DNA of 64,000 nucleotides from Acanthaster planci. Taxonomy: Eukaryota > Echinodermata > Asteroidea > Valvatida > Acanthasteridae. Position numbers and translations under genes: made by a program. Location: the NCBI RefSeq assembly GCF_001949145.1, contig NW_019091389.1, positions 350,313-414,312 of the forward strand, read 5' to 3'. The notes under the pieces were generated by a model. The model worked only from the letters and a program-made list of their open reading frames with translations. It did not search any database and was not told the DNA's origin. The number at the start of each line of letters is the position of its first letter. Position 1 is the stretch's first letter. This document shows positions 13,851-22,765 of the stretch, piece by piece.

Positions 13851-14473
13851 CATCATTTCTGAAAGCCCCTCCGCCAGGGGCTCTCCCGAACTTGCTGAGG
13901 TGGAGCTGATCCCACTGGTGTCTGAGTCTGTTGGACTGGAGCTACGAGAGTCCCGTGCCCCTGGCCGGTCGATGGGTGAGAAGACGTGCTCCCAGATGCT
14001 GGAGGAATCAGAGGACCCGGGACTGCTGATGCTGCCCCCAAAGTGGCGGTGCTGCCCAACACGGTTAAACTCCGGAGAGGCATAGCTCGGGACTGGACTC
14101 ATGGCAAGGTTTTGTTGCAGCTGCTGCTGTTGTTGCTGTTGTTGCTGTTGCTGCAATTGCTGCTGCATTTGCTGCTGGTACAGGGCCCCGCTCAGGTACT
14201 TGTCTATGTTGGAGAGGGTGATGGCATCCTTGGGGTTGGTACAGAGCGTGTAGCCGCTCCAGGTTGGGGAGGACAAGGGTGAATTGAAGAATTGGGCTGA
14301 AAACCCCCCACCCCCGCCACCGCCACTTCCCCCACCCCCATTCCCGGGGGACAGGGGAGACAAATTGGCCTGGGGCAGCCCTGTAATTGGGCCGAAGGCT
14401 TGGGAGGTCATGTCGCAGGGCAATCCTGTCAGGGGTTTGCTTGTCTGAGGCAGCAGGAGGTTAAGCACATTCC
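13851..14473 (-). CDS. CPEB1-like exon 3 (poly-Q, phospho-regulatory region)
   Basis: Minus-strand exon of 623 bases. The acceptor is TTCAACAG before GGAATG, and the donor is ATG then GTAAGG. It encodes residues 222 (part) to 429. In order: GNVLNLLLP (compare the GNVL segment of vertebrate CPEB1), a glycine run at about 267-278, NIDKYLSGALY, a glutamine tract at about 321-342 interrupted only by M and L, and then RDSRSSSPTDSDTSG at about 395-409. The last block closely matches the LDSRSSSPSDSDTSG-type block of CPEB1, which contains the Aurora-A (Eg2) phosphorylation site used to switch the protein from repressor to activator. Here the residue before DSR is R in place of L. Antisense open frames over this exon are shadows. 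Confidence 0.92.
14104..14173 (-). repeat. CAG/CAA trinucleotide tract coding poly-glutamine
   Basis: An imperfect run of CAG and CAA codons (read as CTG/TTG on the plus strand) encodes the glutamine tract of the CPEB1-like protein. Mixed CAG and CAA use suggests selection on the amino-acid sequence rather than a pure slippage expansion. Glutamine-rich N-termini occur in some CPEB and Orb proteins and can drive self-assembly, as in Aplysia CPEB. Assembly of this protein is inference only. Confidence 0.85.
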
Positions 14474-17074
14474 CTGTTGAACGAAACATGGCAAAAGGAA
14501 TTACAGGCATGGATGAGCTAAGACACTTAATTTCACACAGAGGTTGATGTCCTTGCAAAAGACAGTGCGCCAGTTTGTTGTATAATATTGGTACATTGTG
14601 TCAGATTAGTTTGCTGGATTGATGAAGGAGCTCAGGTTTATGCATCCTTAACTATTTTAGATCCCTGAAAATTGAACAAGTTGATGTCTGCCAGATTCTG
14701 GGGGCATCTAGCCAGAACATGGCTGAAGCAGCATGTCCCTTCAGCTGTTCCAGTGGGCATATCAAATCAAAGGGAGATGAGTTAATCATAGGTGGATTCA
14801 AGGGGTGTGGGGCAATGGCGCCATGGGTCCCCTCAAAAAGGGCCACTTTTCTTCTTTTTTAAGGAATGGAAGGGGGGCAACTTATTTGGACAACCAATAT
14901 TTCATTACCCTTCCTTCCCAAAGCATGAACCAAGCCCCAGAGAGGCTATAAAAGGTTAAATAAAGAATTTCCTAAATTGTTGGGCCCCCAAAAAATTGTT
15001 CCCCCCCCCAACTTTGGGATTTGGATCCATCTTTGGGAATATGTTGAAATTTTGCTGTTATTTATGCATCACTGGATGAATGCAAAGAGGTACCTACAAG
15101 ACACATGGCATAATTCTGACAATCCAGATGGTTCATGATGACAGTTCTGACCACTTTCCTGTTCAAATCTGCTTTGAACCCAGCCCAATAAATAAATATC
15201 AGCAAGTCTGGCCTCAAAGAGGTTATTTATTGGGAATCATGTTGGGCGTTCCCACAATCTTCTCCAGTATTTTTCTAAAGATTTGGAAGACACAAAATCA
15301 ACCTCTCAAACAATATTGCAAAGTCCCTGACCAAATCGTCAAATTTTCATCTATCTCTATGACCACTCCTCCCCAAATAAAATGCAGATGCCACTCCAAT
15401 CCCAAATCAGCTTCGTCATTCCCTCAATTTTGTTTTCCATTTAATCCAACTGAAATATCACATGGCATCATTACATTCCCTTCTTTTTGTCTGTGTGGGG
15501 AGATTTAAAGGGACATCCCCAGAAAAAAAAAATATCAAGCATCTGCTCTTTGATGATAAACTGCCTTCAGGGAAAATTTGCACACACACAAACTAATTTT
15601 GTCTGGATTCGTGATTAAAACCACAATTTGTCACTAAATCTGTATGTGAAAAAAAAAGAGCTGCTTGAATTTTCAACTCAACTCATCTTTCTGCAGCTCA
15701 ATGAGTGTCAGTGCTGCTAATTGATGTATAACAAGCATTTACCATCTGTTGCTTTATCATCTTCTTGTTTTATGTGGACAATACGTAAAATTTGACAGTG
15801 TTGCACGTAAATGCTAAATCACATTAAATAAAACAACCCCGTCATTGAAAAACATGTATACAGTTTTCACATTGGCAAGTACGTGGTAGGAGAAAGAGGA
15901 TCTCTTGCCAAAAAGACATTCTTAAATTTAACCGAAAAGAGCATTAGTCCACTGCATTTTGGAAATTTCACAGACCATAACAAAAGACTGAAATTAATTG
16001 AGTTCCAAGTACTCCTTCTGTGACATTCCATGGTTAAAAAACCTGTTTCTTCAGGCAAACCTTTCTCTTTGAGTGATAACAAAAGAGGAGTGGAATTTTA
16101 CTTTAGCACACTCAGGCAGTGTAACTTGCCCTGAGGTTCAACCCTGGGACTGAGTTTTCCATGAATACTTTTCTTCCCCAGGACTAGGGGGTGGCTGGAA
16201 TTATTGATTCATTTGGTAGTGAACTAAAAACAGGCCGAGTGGAATAATTTTACCCAAGCGTACTTCCTTACTGGGGTGCTTGAAATTGCTGTACAGTTGA
16301 GTTGTTACTTTTTCTCCGAAGAGAGAATGTCAGTTACATTCACTTCCATGTGAGGAAAAAAATTACATGACAATTGAAGTTCACAATTTAATCATCATGA
16401 TACATGTACATGTGTGTACTGCTATTTAGACGCTGAATGGGTTAACATTTCACTTTTTCAAGCCTATAAAATTTATGTCAAGTATTTCCCTGCTGTAATC
16501 TTGTGAATTCAGGTTTAATGAGTTTCATTTATAACTTTTTAATTCAGCTTTTTGACTATCAAGACAGAAAGTGATGACCCAAAAACTGAATTGAAATGTA
16601 AGCCTACTCCAATAAAAATACCCCCTTCAGTTTTGCAAATTTCAGACTTAGGTAAATCAGGGTGTGGTAAATTATTTCTAACTGGAGATAAGAATTACAT
16701 GTTAACATGGTTATGCCCCTGTGTGGGCGTGTGTGGGTAATTTTTGGGGGGCATACATCACAGGTATTTATATGCAAAAGCTGAGTAGATCTACAGTTTT
16801 TTATCTTAAACAGTATTTTTTTCTTCATCAACCAAAACTCTGACAATGCATATGGCATTCAACTACCTTATTCCTTATCCAGTAAAAAAGACTTCAATTA
16901 ATATACTGCTCATGAATTCCCACCATTTTCAGATGAACAAAAAGAATTTAATAATTCATTTCTAATTATATTTATAAGTAGTGAAAGGCCTTCTGTACTA
17001 ATCCTAGCAGAATCTTTCTCCAAGGTGACTGTATCAAGTAAAATCAATCAAAAATTCAACAGCATGAAACTTGC
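14474..17074 (-). other. CPEB1 intron 2, a GC-AG intron
   Basis: The intron runs from the GC donor at 17074-17073 to the acceptor AG at 14475-14474. The phase-1 join rebuilds the glycine of the DPGNVL segment. Inside, AT-rich sequence contains homopolymer runs (poly-C at 15001-15009, poly-A near 15524 and 15649). A 142-codon plus-strand open frame at 15080-15508 shows no recognisable domain and is probably chance. Confidence 0.75.
17073..17074 (-). other. Non-canonical GC splice donor
   Basis: Read on the minus strand, the exon end is CCCAG followed by GCAAGTTT. This is the classical consensus of GC-AG introns (AG/GCAAGT), with every other donor position matching. No GT donor nearby would keep the frame. 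Using the GC donor with the acceptor at 14474 restores both the reading frame and the conserved GNVL segment of CPEB1. Confidence 0.8.
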
Positions 17075-17582
17075 CTGGGTCATTTCTGTCTGGTTGCTGC
17101 TGCTGCAAACCTGGCGGTGGTAAAAGTCCCTGTAGGGGATTCGCACCGGAGACGCTGGCTCCCGCAAAGGGTCCTCCGTTGAAGTCCCGACCGGTGGCAC
17201 CCAATGAGGGGGCCCCGTTGCCTGCCGGCTGTTGCTGGTTCATGCAGATGCTACTCTGCAGATCCAGCGAGTTCTCCAACAGCGCGTTGATCTGACGGAA
17301 CAGCTCCGAGTTGCTGTTGAAGTTTGTCACGGCCGAGGTGGACGGGGCGGTACTGCTGTGGTGGTGGGGGTTCAGGCTTCCGATCAGGGGCGGGGCGGTG
17401 GTACTTGTGGGCTCGCTCGTGAATGGGAGAGGAATGCTGCTGTTAGATGACCCGCCGCCTCCTCCACCCCCGCGCGATCCCGGGGCGGCCTCGAACCGTA
17501 CTCTTTTCTCCGTGCAGCGGGTTGGGGTGTTGCTGCCGTGACGCCCCTCGGTAAACAGCCCTGCTGTCGAGCCGTTCTGGGT
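17075..17582 (-). CDS. CPEB1-like exon 2 (N-terminal conserved motif)
   Basis: Minus-strand exon of 508 bases, starting in phase 0 after GCCACAG and ending in phase 1 at CCCAG before GCAAGT. It encodes residues 53-221 plus one base. Low-complexity stretches include a seven-glycine run at about 90-96, a Ser/Thr/Pro-rich part and a histidine cluster. The block ELFRQINALLENSLDLQ at about 145-161 matches the vertebrate CPEB1 block IFRRINAILDNSLDF. This motif and the SRSSSP block of exon 3 separate CPEB1/Orb from the CPEB2-4/Orb2 subfamily. The protein is expected in cytoplasm and mRNP granules, regulating poly(A) tail length and translation of CPE-containing mRNAs. Confidence 0.92.
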
Positions 17583-18581
17583 CTGTGGCAAACAGAAAGA
17601 CAACTTTAATACCACCAGTCTATCGATCCCTCAATTATAAGAACAACTGCCTTGACCGACTTGGATGTCAATATTAAATGTAAGGCTGATGTACGGAAGC
17701 ACTTCTGTCGAGGAGTTGATTTAAGAGTCATATCCACAGACAGCAGCAGCACGAGTTGATCATAACGGAATGACCACGCATACGGAAAGCTCACCAACAT
17801 TGATTAATGCACACAGCGCCCTTCTCTAGCAAAACATGCACTGAACACCCACGTGGTCTCTGTACGTGTGTGTACATACGTGAATAGAGCACGTGTCCGC
17901 AACTTCTATCTCAAATCGTAAAGCGCCCTCTATTGACTGAGATCTGTAACCGTCGGGAAACAACGACACACTAAAAATGTAATTATACTAAGCCTACATT
18001 AGTAATAAAGCCTGGTGGCAGTTTCATTTTTAAGGTTATACTTTTTTGTTGTTGTTTTTTTCTTTGGAGTCCAACCATGGCGAAGAAAAGCAAGGATGGA
18101 TGAACCGCTACTTACTATATTTTATTACTACAGTTTGCCAGCGCTTGATGGTCGGTGTTTCATTTTGTACTTTGTTCAACCGTTGCTATTTTATCTGTTT
18201 TCTTGGCTACCGTTTCAGAACCTCACCATTTTTGGATTCATTCTCTGAAACTGCATGATTGCATCGGCCATGGTGACTGTTCCCGGTTGATACAGCCTTA
18301 TCCGCGACCAGGCTTGAGGATTATACGATCCCTTTGGCTGGAGCAGAGTGGCTGAAATGTGTAGGGTAATGGACTCCTTCTGGTGGACGAAGAGGCAATA
18401 TCACAGAGTTTCCCTTTCGCGGGCTTTCCTGGCTGTTGTGTCGGGGTCTCACAACAGGCCTCTCTCCGAGCAGGTTGCTAAATGCTGAACGGGTGAATAA
18501 GCAGGGCTTGTTTTATACCGATATGCAAATCACCTTGAGCACGATTATTAGAACCCGGTTGGCCACGGCTCTCATACTTAC
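17583..18581 (-). other. CPEB1 intron 1 (1.0 kb)
   Basis: Runs from the strong donor GTAAGTATG (18581 downward) to the acceptor CACAG at 17587-17583. The sequence is mixed in composition with T-rich runs near 18040-18062. Plus-strand open frames at 18015-18355 overlap one another in different frames and carry no recognisable domain. Confidence 0.6.
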
Positions 18582-18737
18582 GTAACTCTGCAAGTTTGTA
18601 TTCAGACACCGCGGATAACAGGTCCAAAATGGACTCTTCTCAGAGTCAGTGAATAATCTGCGATCAACCTTAACATAAGCTGCTGGCGAGATCACACAAG
18701 GATCTAGGCGTTTGCCAAAGTTGTTTTCGGAATGCAT
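18582..18737 (-). CDS. CPEB1-like exon 1 with start codon
   Basis: Candidate first coding exon of 52 codons from the ATG at 18737-18735 (context ACAATGC, A at -3) to TAC at 18582, followed by a near-perfect donor GTAAGTATG. It ends in phase 0, exactly matching exon 2. The peptide begins MHSENNFGKRLDPC and shows no conserved CPEB motif. That is normal for the variable extreme N-terminus, but it means the assignment rests on splice signal, frame and position. An in-frame stop lies upstream near 18830. A separate upstream noncoding exon or another first exon is possible. Confidence 0.6.
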
Positions 18738-19052
18738 TGTTTTGTCACTTTTCTCCCGCTGCGATTTTGTTCCTGAAAAATAAGGGCAACGCCATGCTGA
18801 GATCCTTTGCACTGACGCGGAATTAGGTTAATAGAAACAATGTGAGTTACATCTTTCGAAAGAAGCAAATGCAGTACTGCAGGCCACACTCTCATTATTT
18901 CATTCGAACAGAAGTGTGTACATTCCACAAATGGCGCATGTGTAGATTAAAGACTTGAGACAACTGGCAGAGGCACAAATGAAGAAAAAAATAACAAAAT
19001 CCTTGGCAAACGCCTCATATTCCACCGTCGAGCGTGTGCAAAGGAGTTTCAA
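18738..19052. promoter_or_regulatory. Putative bidirectional promoter / 5' UTR interval
   Basis: About 315 bases separate the CPEB1-like start codon (minus strand) from an ATG at 19053 (plus strand) that is followed by a strong donor. The interval should hold the 5' UTR of CPEB1 and perhaps a shared promoter. I see no convincing TATA box in a sensible position on either side. This is inference from layout. Confidence 0.35.
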
Positions 19053-19101
19053 ATGGACTTTGGAGATGACTTAGAATGCTCCAGACGGCGACGGCAAACC
19101 A
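19053..19101 (+). CDS. Candidate first exon of divergent gene, unrecognised
   Basis: The ATG at 19053 starts a short frame MDFGDDLECSRRRRQT that runs straight into a strong donor (ACCA then GTAAGTTG). The frame is also open upstream of the ATG. It ends in phase 1, whereas the next candidate exon needs phase 0, so either an exon between them is missing or one of the two is wrong. No homolog is recognised. Confidence 0.3.
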
Positions 19102-19255
19102 GTAAGTTGTGTTCACTTCCAAGAGGGTGGATTTTAAAGCTATTGCCTGAATAAACAATAATTATTACAAAGTGAAAGAAAAATAGGTCTGATGACTGAT
19201 CTTGATTTTTTCTAAATACAAACATTTTCCTTATTTACGACTTTCATGAATTCAG

Positions 19256-19384
19256 CGTTCCCACGATTTACCAGATACGTTAGCAATCGTCGACCAGGGT
19301 TTAGCCGGTAATTCAAACTATGAGATCGGACTTCGGAGGATTAAGATGATGCTCGGTGCAACCGACTACAGCTCGACCATCACG
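19256..19384 (+). CDS. Candidate internal exon, unrecognised
   Basis: A 129-base segment between a plausible acceptor (CATGAATTCAG) and a good donor (CACG then GTAAGA) is open for all 43 codons in phase 0. It reads RSHDLPDTLAIVDQGLAGN and continues into YEIGLRRIKMMLGATDYSS. The composition looks protein-like and the region is less AT-rich than its surroundings. I do not recognise the family. Joining it to the candidate exon at 19053 in the only spliceable frame would hit a stop, which lowers confidence. Confidence 0.35.
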
Positions 19385-19547
19385 GTAAGATACGGTTTTA
19401 GCATCTCATTATTTTATGAGTTACATCTATACTTTCGAAAAGGATGGAAATTCTTTCCCCTTGATTAAAATGATTGTAATTACATGTATGTGTCTCTTCT
19501 TTTCAAGTTATTTTTCAATTTTTATATTTATTTATTATTTTTTGTAG

Positions 19548-19675
19548 TCGGTGATTGCACTTCATCTGGCTTATTTGAAGAGGCCGTGGCCCTTGGCCCT
19601 GGACTGTTTGCGAAGAAGAGCTGACATGCTCGCTATCACCACAGCACCGCTAAAATATAACTACCAACAAATATA
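19548..19675 (+). CDS. Candidate terminal exon of the same gene
   Basis: After a pyrimidine-rich tract and TTTTTTGTAG the frame continues from the previous candidate exon as SVIALHLAYLKRPWPLALDC for 42 codons to a TAA. If real, 19256-19384 and 19548-19675 would encode about 85 residues ending in a basic helix-like segment. The family is unknown, and a chance frame remains possible. Confidence 0.3.
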
Positions 19676-20216
19676 AAAATACCTACTGCCACTTGTCGTA
19701 TTTGAAGTCAGTCACTTCGTGTTAAGTTGGTTCTTTTTAACATTATAATTATTATGATCTCGAGCTCCAAGGGGCCAGATCTCTGCGGCCCAGAATCAGT
19801 TCCTGGACCCCGGCGGGTTGCAGGAGCCTGCCCTTGGTTTGAGTCTATCACCACGGACGGAACCCAGATTATGCGTAACAGAGGAGGACACTGGTTGACT
19901 GTCTAAGGGGACAAACGGTGAAATCAAGCTGCTGGATGGCAAGAATAAGGGTCTTAACCATAAGTTGACGAGGAGGGACGATCAACAGGCCCCGGGTTCG
20001 GCTTCCAGTGATGCACCAGTATTGAGGTTCGAGAGACTATGGACTCTTCTCCGTGGCCTATATGCCATTGCGGTGACTTTCGGGGGGGGGGCGAACAGGC
20101 TGTCTTCGATGAGAAGGAACTGGCCGTGAGGAAGCAAATTATTTTTTTTGGGGGGGGGGCGGAACCNNNNNNNNNAGCTTGAAATCCCATAATATATACA
20201 AAAAAAAAAATTTGTC
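19676..20216. other. GC-richer segment with homopolymers and assembly gap
   Basis: From about 19760 the sequence becomes GC-richer. It then shows runs of about ten G at 20082-20091 and 20149-20158, followed by nine N at 20167-20175. No gene is recognised. A minus-strand frame (19954-20190) contains NPGP, but without the D-x-E context of a 2A-like peptide. The homopolymers beside the gap suggest low base quality here, so frames in this interval should not be trusted. Confidence 0.5.
20167..20175. other. Assembly gap (9 N)
   Basis: Nine undetermined bases follow a G homopolymer and precede AAGCTT-like unique sequence. The true gap length may differ from nine. Confidence 0.98.
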
Positions 20217-20500
20217 ATCTTACCAGAAAAAGTAGGATCTCAAAAACAGAAATGAATATACAGCTACATTATGTGCATACAAGTTTGAAAATAAGCTATA
20301 AAACATAAATTTTGATAAACACATTCAGTATCTTTCCACGGTTTGAATGACTTTCTTATTATCACACAAACGTGATTTACTCAACATTTCATTAAAATCT
20401 TTCATCCTCCAAATATTTTATAAAATTTAGCCTTCACTGAGAACTTCATAATTTAATCTTGAAGGATAGATCAACGATACCTCCCCATGGGTCCGCAGCA

Positions 20501-20731
20501 TGGTATTTAGATGTCCTGATGTCTTGATTTCTTGCTGTCTTGATATTTCTGTTGTTCGGTGTCATGATGGTTTGATTACTTATCATCTTGGTGTTTGGGT
20601 AACTTGCCATTTTGGTGTCTAGATTGATTCCGAGACACCAAAATATCAAGACACCTAAAAATCAAGACATTCATGACAGCAAGACATCAAGACGTAAATA
20701 TATATCAGGACACCAAGATATCGAGATACCA
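20501..20731. repeat. Inverted array of TGTCTTGAT-type short repeats
   Basis: The left half (20501-20625) is built from variants of TGTCTTGAT and TTGGTGTC. The right half (20630-20731) is built from their complements (ATCAAGACA, GACACCAA). The outer ends TGGTAT and ATACCA are also complementary. The whole could fold into one long imperfect hairpin of about 110-base arms. Repeat-unit variants differ between arms, so it is either an old palindromic duplication or a fold-back element made of short tandem repeats. Confidence 0.75.
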
Positions 20732-21967
20732 CTGCAGGGCATCAAAGCACACTCCACAATAATGTATTCGAAGCTTTAGAGGGCGTTTTAACCCCGACTA
20801 AAAATTTGATTGAGGACCCTGTCCATCATTTTTGTCGCACCTAAATACTCAGAGGATTTTTTTTGGAAAAAGCAAGTGACCTTCTGGGTGTTATCTAATA
20901 TTTGATTTGGTTTCCGTGTCGGGATTTGCTTCCATATTCGATACCCGCTTCTTGCCCATACATTGAATTAGTATTATATTAAAAGAATAAATAAACAAAT
21001 TATGGAAATGGTTCGATGTTTGGATCGACACCACATGGTTAACTGTTAAAGTGGCAATAAATGGTTTATTATGAAGCTCACAACTAGAAAGAGTGGGGGT
21101 TGAAACGAAGGCAAAGCCGGAGACGGAGATGAAATTTATGTATTACGGCGAAGCCCCCTCCTCTTTAAATTAAAACGCCTGGAATAAAAACCAGCAATTT
21201 ATTTTCAAGGGAGGGCGCTGTTCACTACGAACGCTAGTATAGTTCAGATCCAGTACTCGAAACGCAGTACTAGTGCTGTAGTAGTACTCATGTACGACAA
21301 ATGTAGGCCTATTATTGTACTTTTTGAAACAAACATCATCACATCATGGAAGTCAAGTGAATCCTCGAAATCGCTATTTAACTCTCGTCTTTTATACGAA
21401 GTCATATAGGTGTCCAAGGTATGTATGTTTTGGGGTAGGAACTAACTACTGTAGGATGTTTATCTCCAGTGGAGTACCGAGACTTTGTTTGTAGATGAGA
21501 GTGCAGAGTAGCTGCTGCATTTAGGCCTATGGCGGAATCGAGAATGGTATGGGGGATCCGTTTAACTTTACGGGTCAGTGTGAATGTTTTGGGTGTAGGC
21601 CCTACAATTTACAAATCCCAAAATAGGCCAAGTAAAGCAGTGCATGCCCTCCTTGATGTAGACCCATAATATAAACAAGGCCTTTCATATACATGTAGTA
21701 GGCCTGTACGAAGGTCCCTGTTTACGGGTGTATCATCAAAGTTGTTTTTGAGAAATTGAAAAACTCCTTAGATCACGATGGATATCATTTCTGCTTACAT
21801 GTACATCCACACGTCAGGATGTACCATTCCGGTACACAAAACTGAAAAACTCCTCTAGTTTCCTCCATGGTTTAATTTAGATTAAAGTTAAATTCCGTGT
21901 TTCAAGATGCCATCATTATGGGCCTACAAAGTACAAAGCTTATCTGATTTTGTACATGTACATGAAG
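20732..21967. other. Intergenic sequence, no gene recognised
   Basis: AT-rich intergenic DNA. A CAGTACTAGTGCTGTAGTAGTACT-like patch near 21250-21290 resembles the GTACTA-rich minisatellite at 47037-47420. TACATG motifs occur near 21690 and 21800. No exon-like segment was found. Confidence 0.5.
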
Positions 21968-21969
21968 TT

Positions 21970-22765
21970 GGGCTTTACTCCCAGAACTGTGGAGTCCAAC
22001 ATCCGATCCGTCCTGGTCCTACGAACCCCAAAGGCTCTACATGATGTTTAACTGGGCACGAACAGGGATTTTATTCTGGTTGTGTACCCAAATAGAAATG
22101 CTGAGCAGCCATTTCCCCCAAATAGTTGACTATGGCTGCAACCGATACACAGGACATGTAAATTGGCTGCAGCCGCTTTCCGTACGTGTGTGTGTAATTC
22201 TTAGCCACAACTGGACTGAATGATTGAAATGGCAGTTGGTTGTGGCGCGCTGGGGATCACACTGACCAGTCACAGGGCGCTTCATTATTTATGCCCAAAT
22301 TGCGGGAACGACAAGCAACAGCCGTTGGGTACCAGTGCACATGAACACTTTCTGTTGAGGCCGCACGTGGATGTGGACAGGCAGCGGAAAGCGGCTGCAG
22401 CCAATTTCCATGTCTTGTGTATCGATTGCAGCCGTAGTCAACCATTTGGTTGCGGCTCGTCTTTGCAAGTGCACATGTGAACCGCATGACTCTCGGACAC
22501 TGATCGGGAAATATTTGCACCTTTTTTGAAAACGGCATGGTTTAGGCCTGTTTTTCTTGGTACAAAGTACAAAGATATGTAAGCTACCATACATAGAACT
22601 CATTGGGGAAATAAAGCAGCATTTCTATGGGTACACAATTAGAATAAAATCCCCGTTTGTGCCCTGTTAAATGTCATGTAGAACCTATGGCGAAAACATA
22701 TCATTTTCTTTGGAGTTCGTGGGAGCGGGGTGGATGTCGGACCCCACAGTTCTGGGGATAGTTAG
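21970..22765. mobile_element. Large imperfect inverted repeat (about 790 bp)
   Basis: Sequence from about 21975 to 22190 is repeated in inverted orientation from about 22765 down to 22375. Matching blocks include CCCAGAACTGTGGAGTCC (21980) with the complement of GGACCCCACAGTTCTGGG (22740-22757). Further matches are CTACATGATGTTTAACTGGG with 22668-22684, ATTTTATTCTGGTTGTGTACCC with 22630-22652, and GACTATGGCTGCAACCGATA with 22421-22441. The right arm carries about 150 extra bases (about 22455-22605). The structure is typical of a fold-back DNA element with long arms, or of a palindromic duplication. It encodes no recognisable protein. Confidence 0.8.

Noticed and set aside
13986-14282. Plus-strand open frame with a long leucine run opposite the poly-Q exon
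   Set aside because: The leucines are the antisense reading of CAG/CAA glutamine codons in the CPEB1-like exon, so it is a shadow frame.
15080-15508. 142-codon plus-strand open frame in CPEB1 intron 2
   Set aside because: It lies in an intron on the opposite strand, has low-complexity Pro/Ser/Phe content and shows no recognised similarity.
17071-17541. Several plus-strand open frames opposite CPEB1 exon 2
   Set aside because: They overlap in different frames and exist only because the real minus-strand exon is GC-rich and free of stops.
19744-19790. Clustered restriction-site-like words suggesting cloning vector
   Set aside because: CTCGAG, GAGCTC and AGATCT occur close together, but no longer vector-like sequence surrounds them. 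Chance is adequate without a vector database search.
19987-19998. NPGP peptide in a minus-strand frame, considered as a 2A-like or LINE N-terminus
   Set aside because: The required upstream D-x-E context is absent (the frame reads HHWKPNPGP), no reverse transcriptase frame is nearby, and the region borders a low-quality gap.
20501-20731. CRISPR-like repeat array
   Set aside because: The units are 9-16 bases, degenerate and in opposed orientation without unique spacers, in an animal genome.
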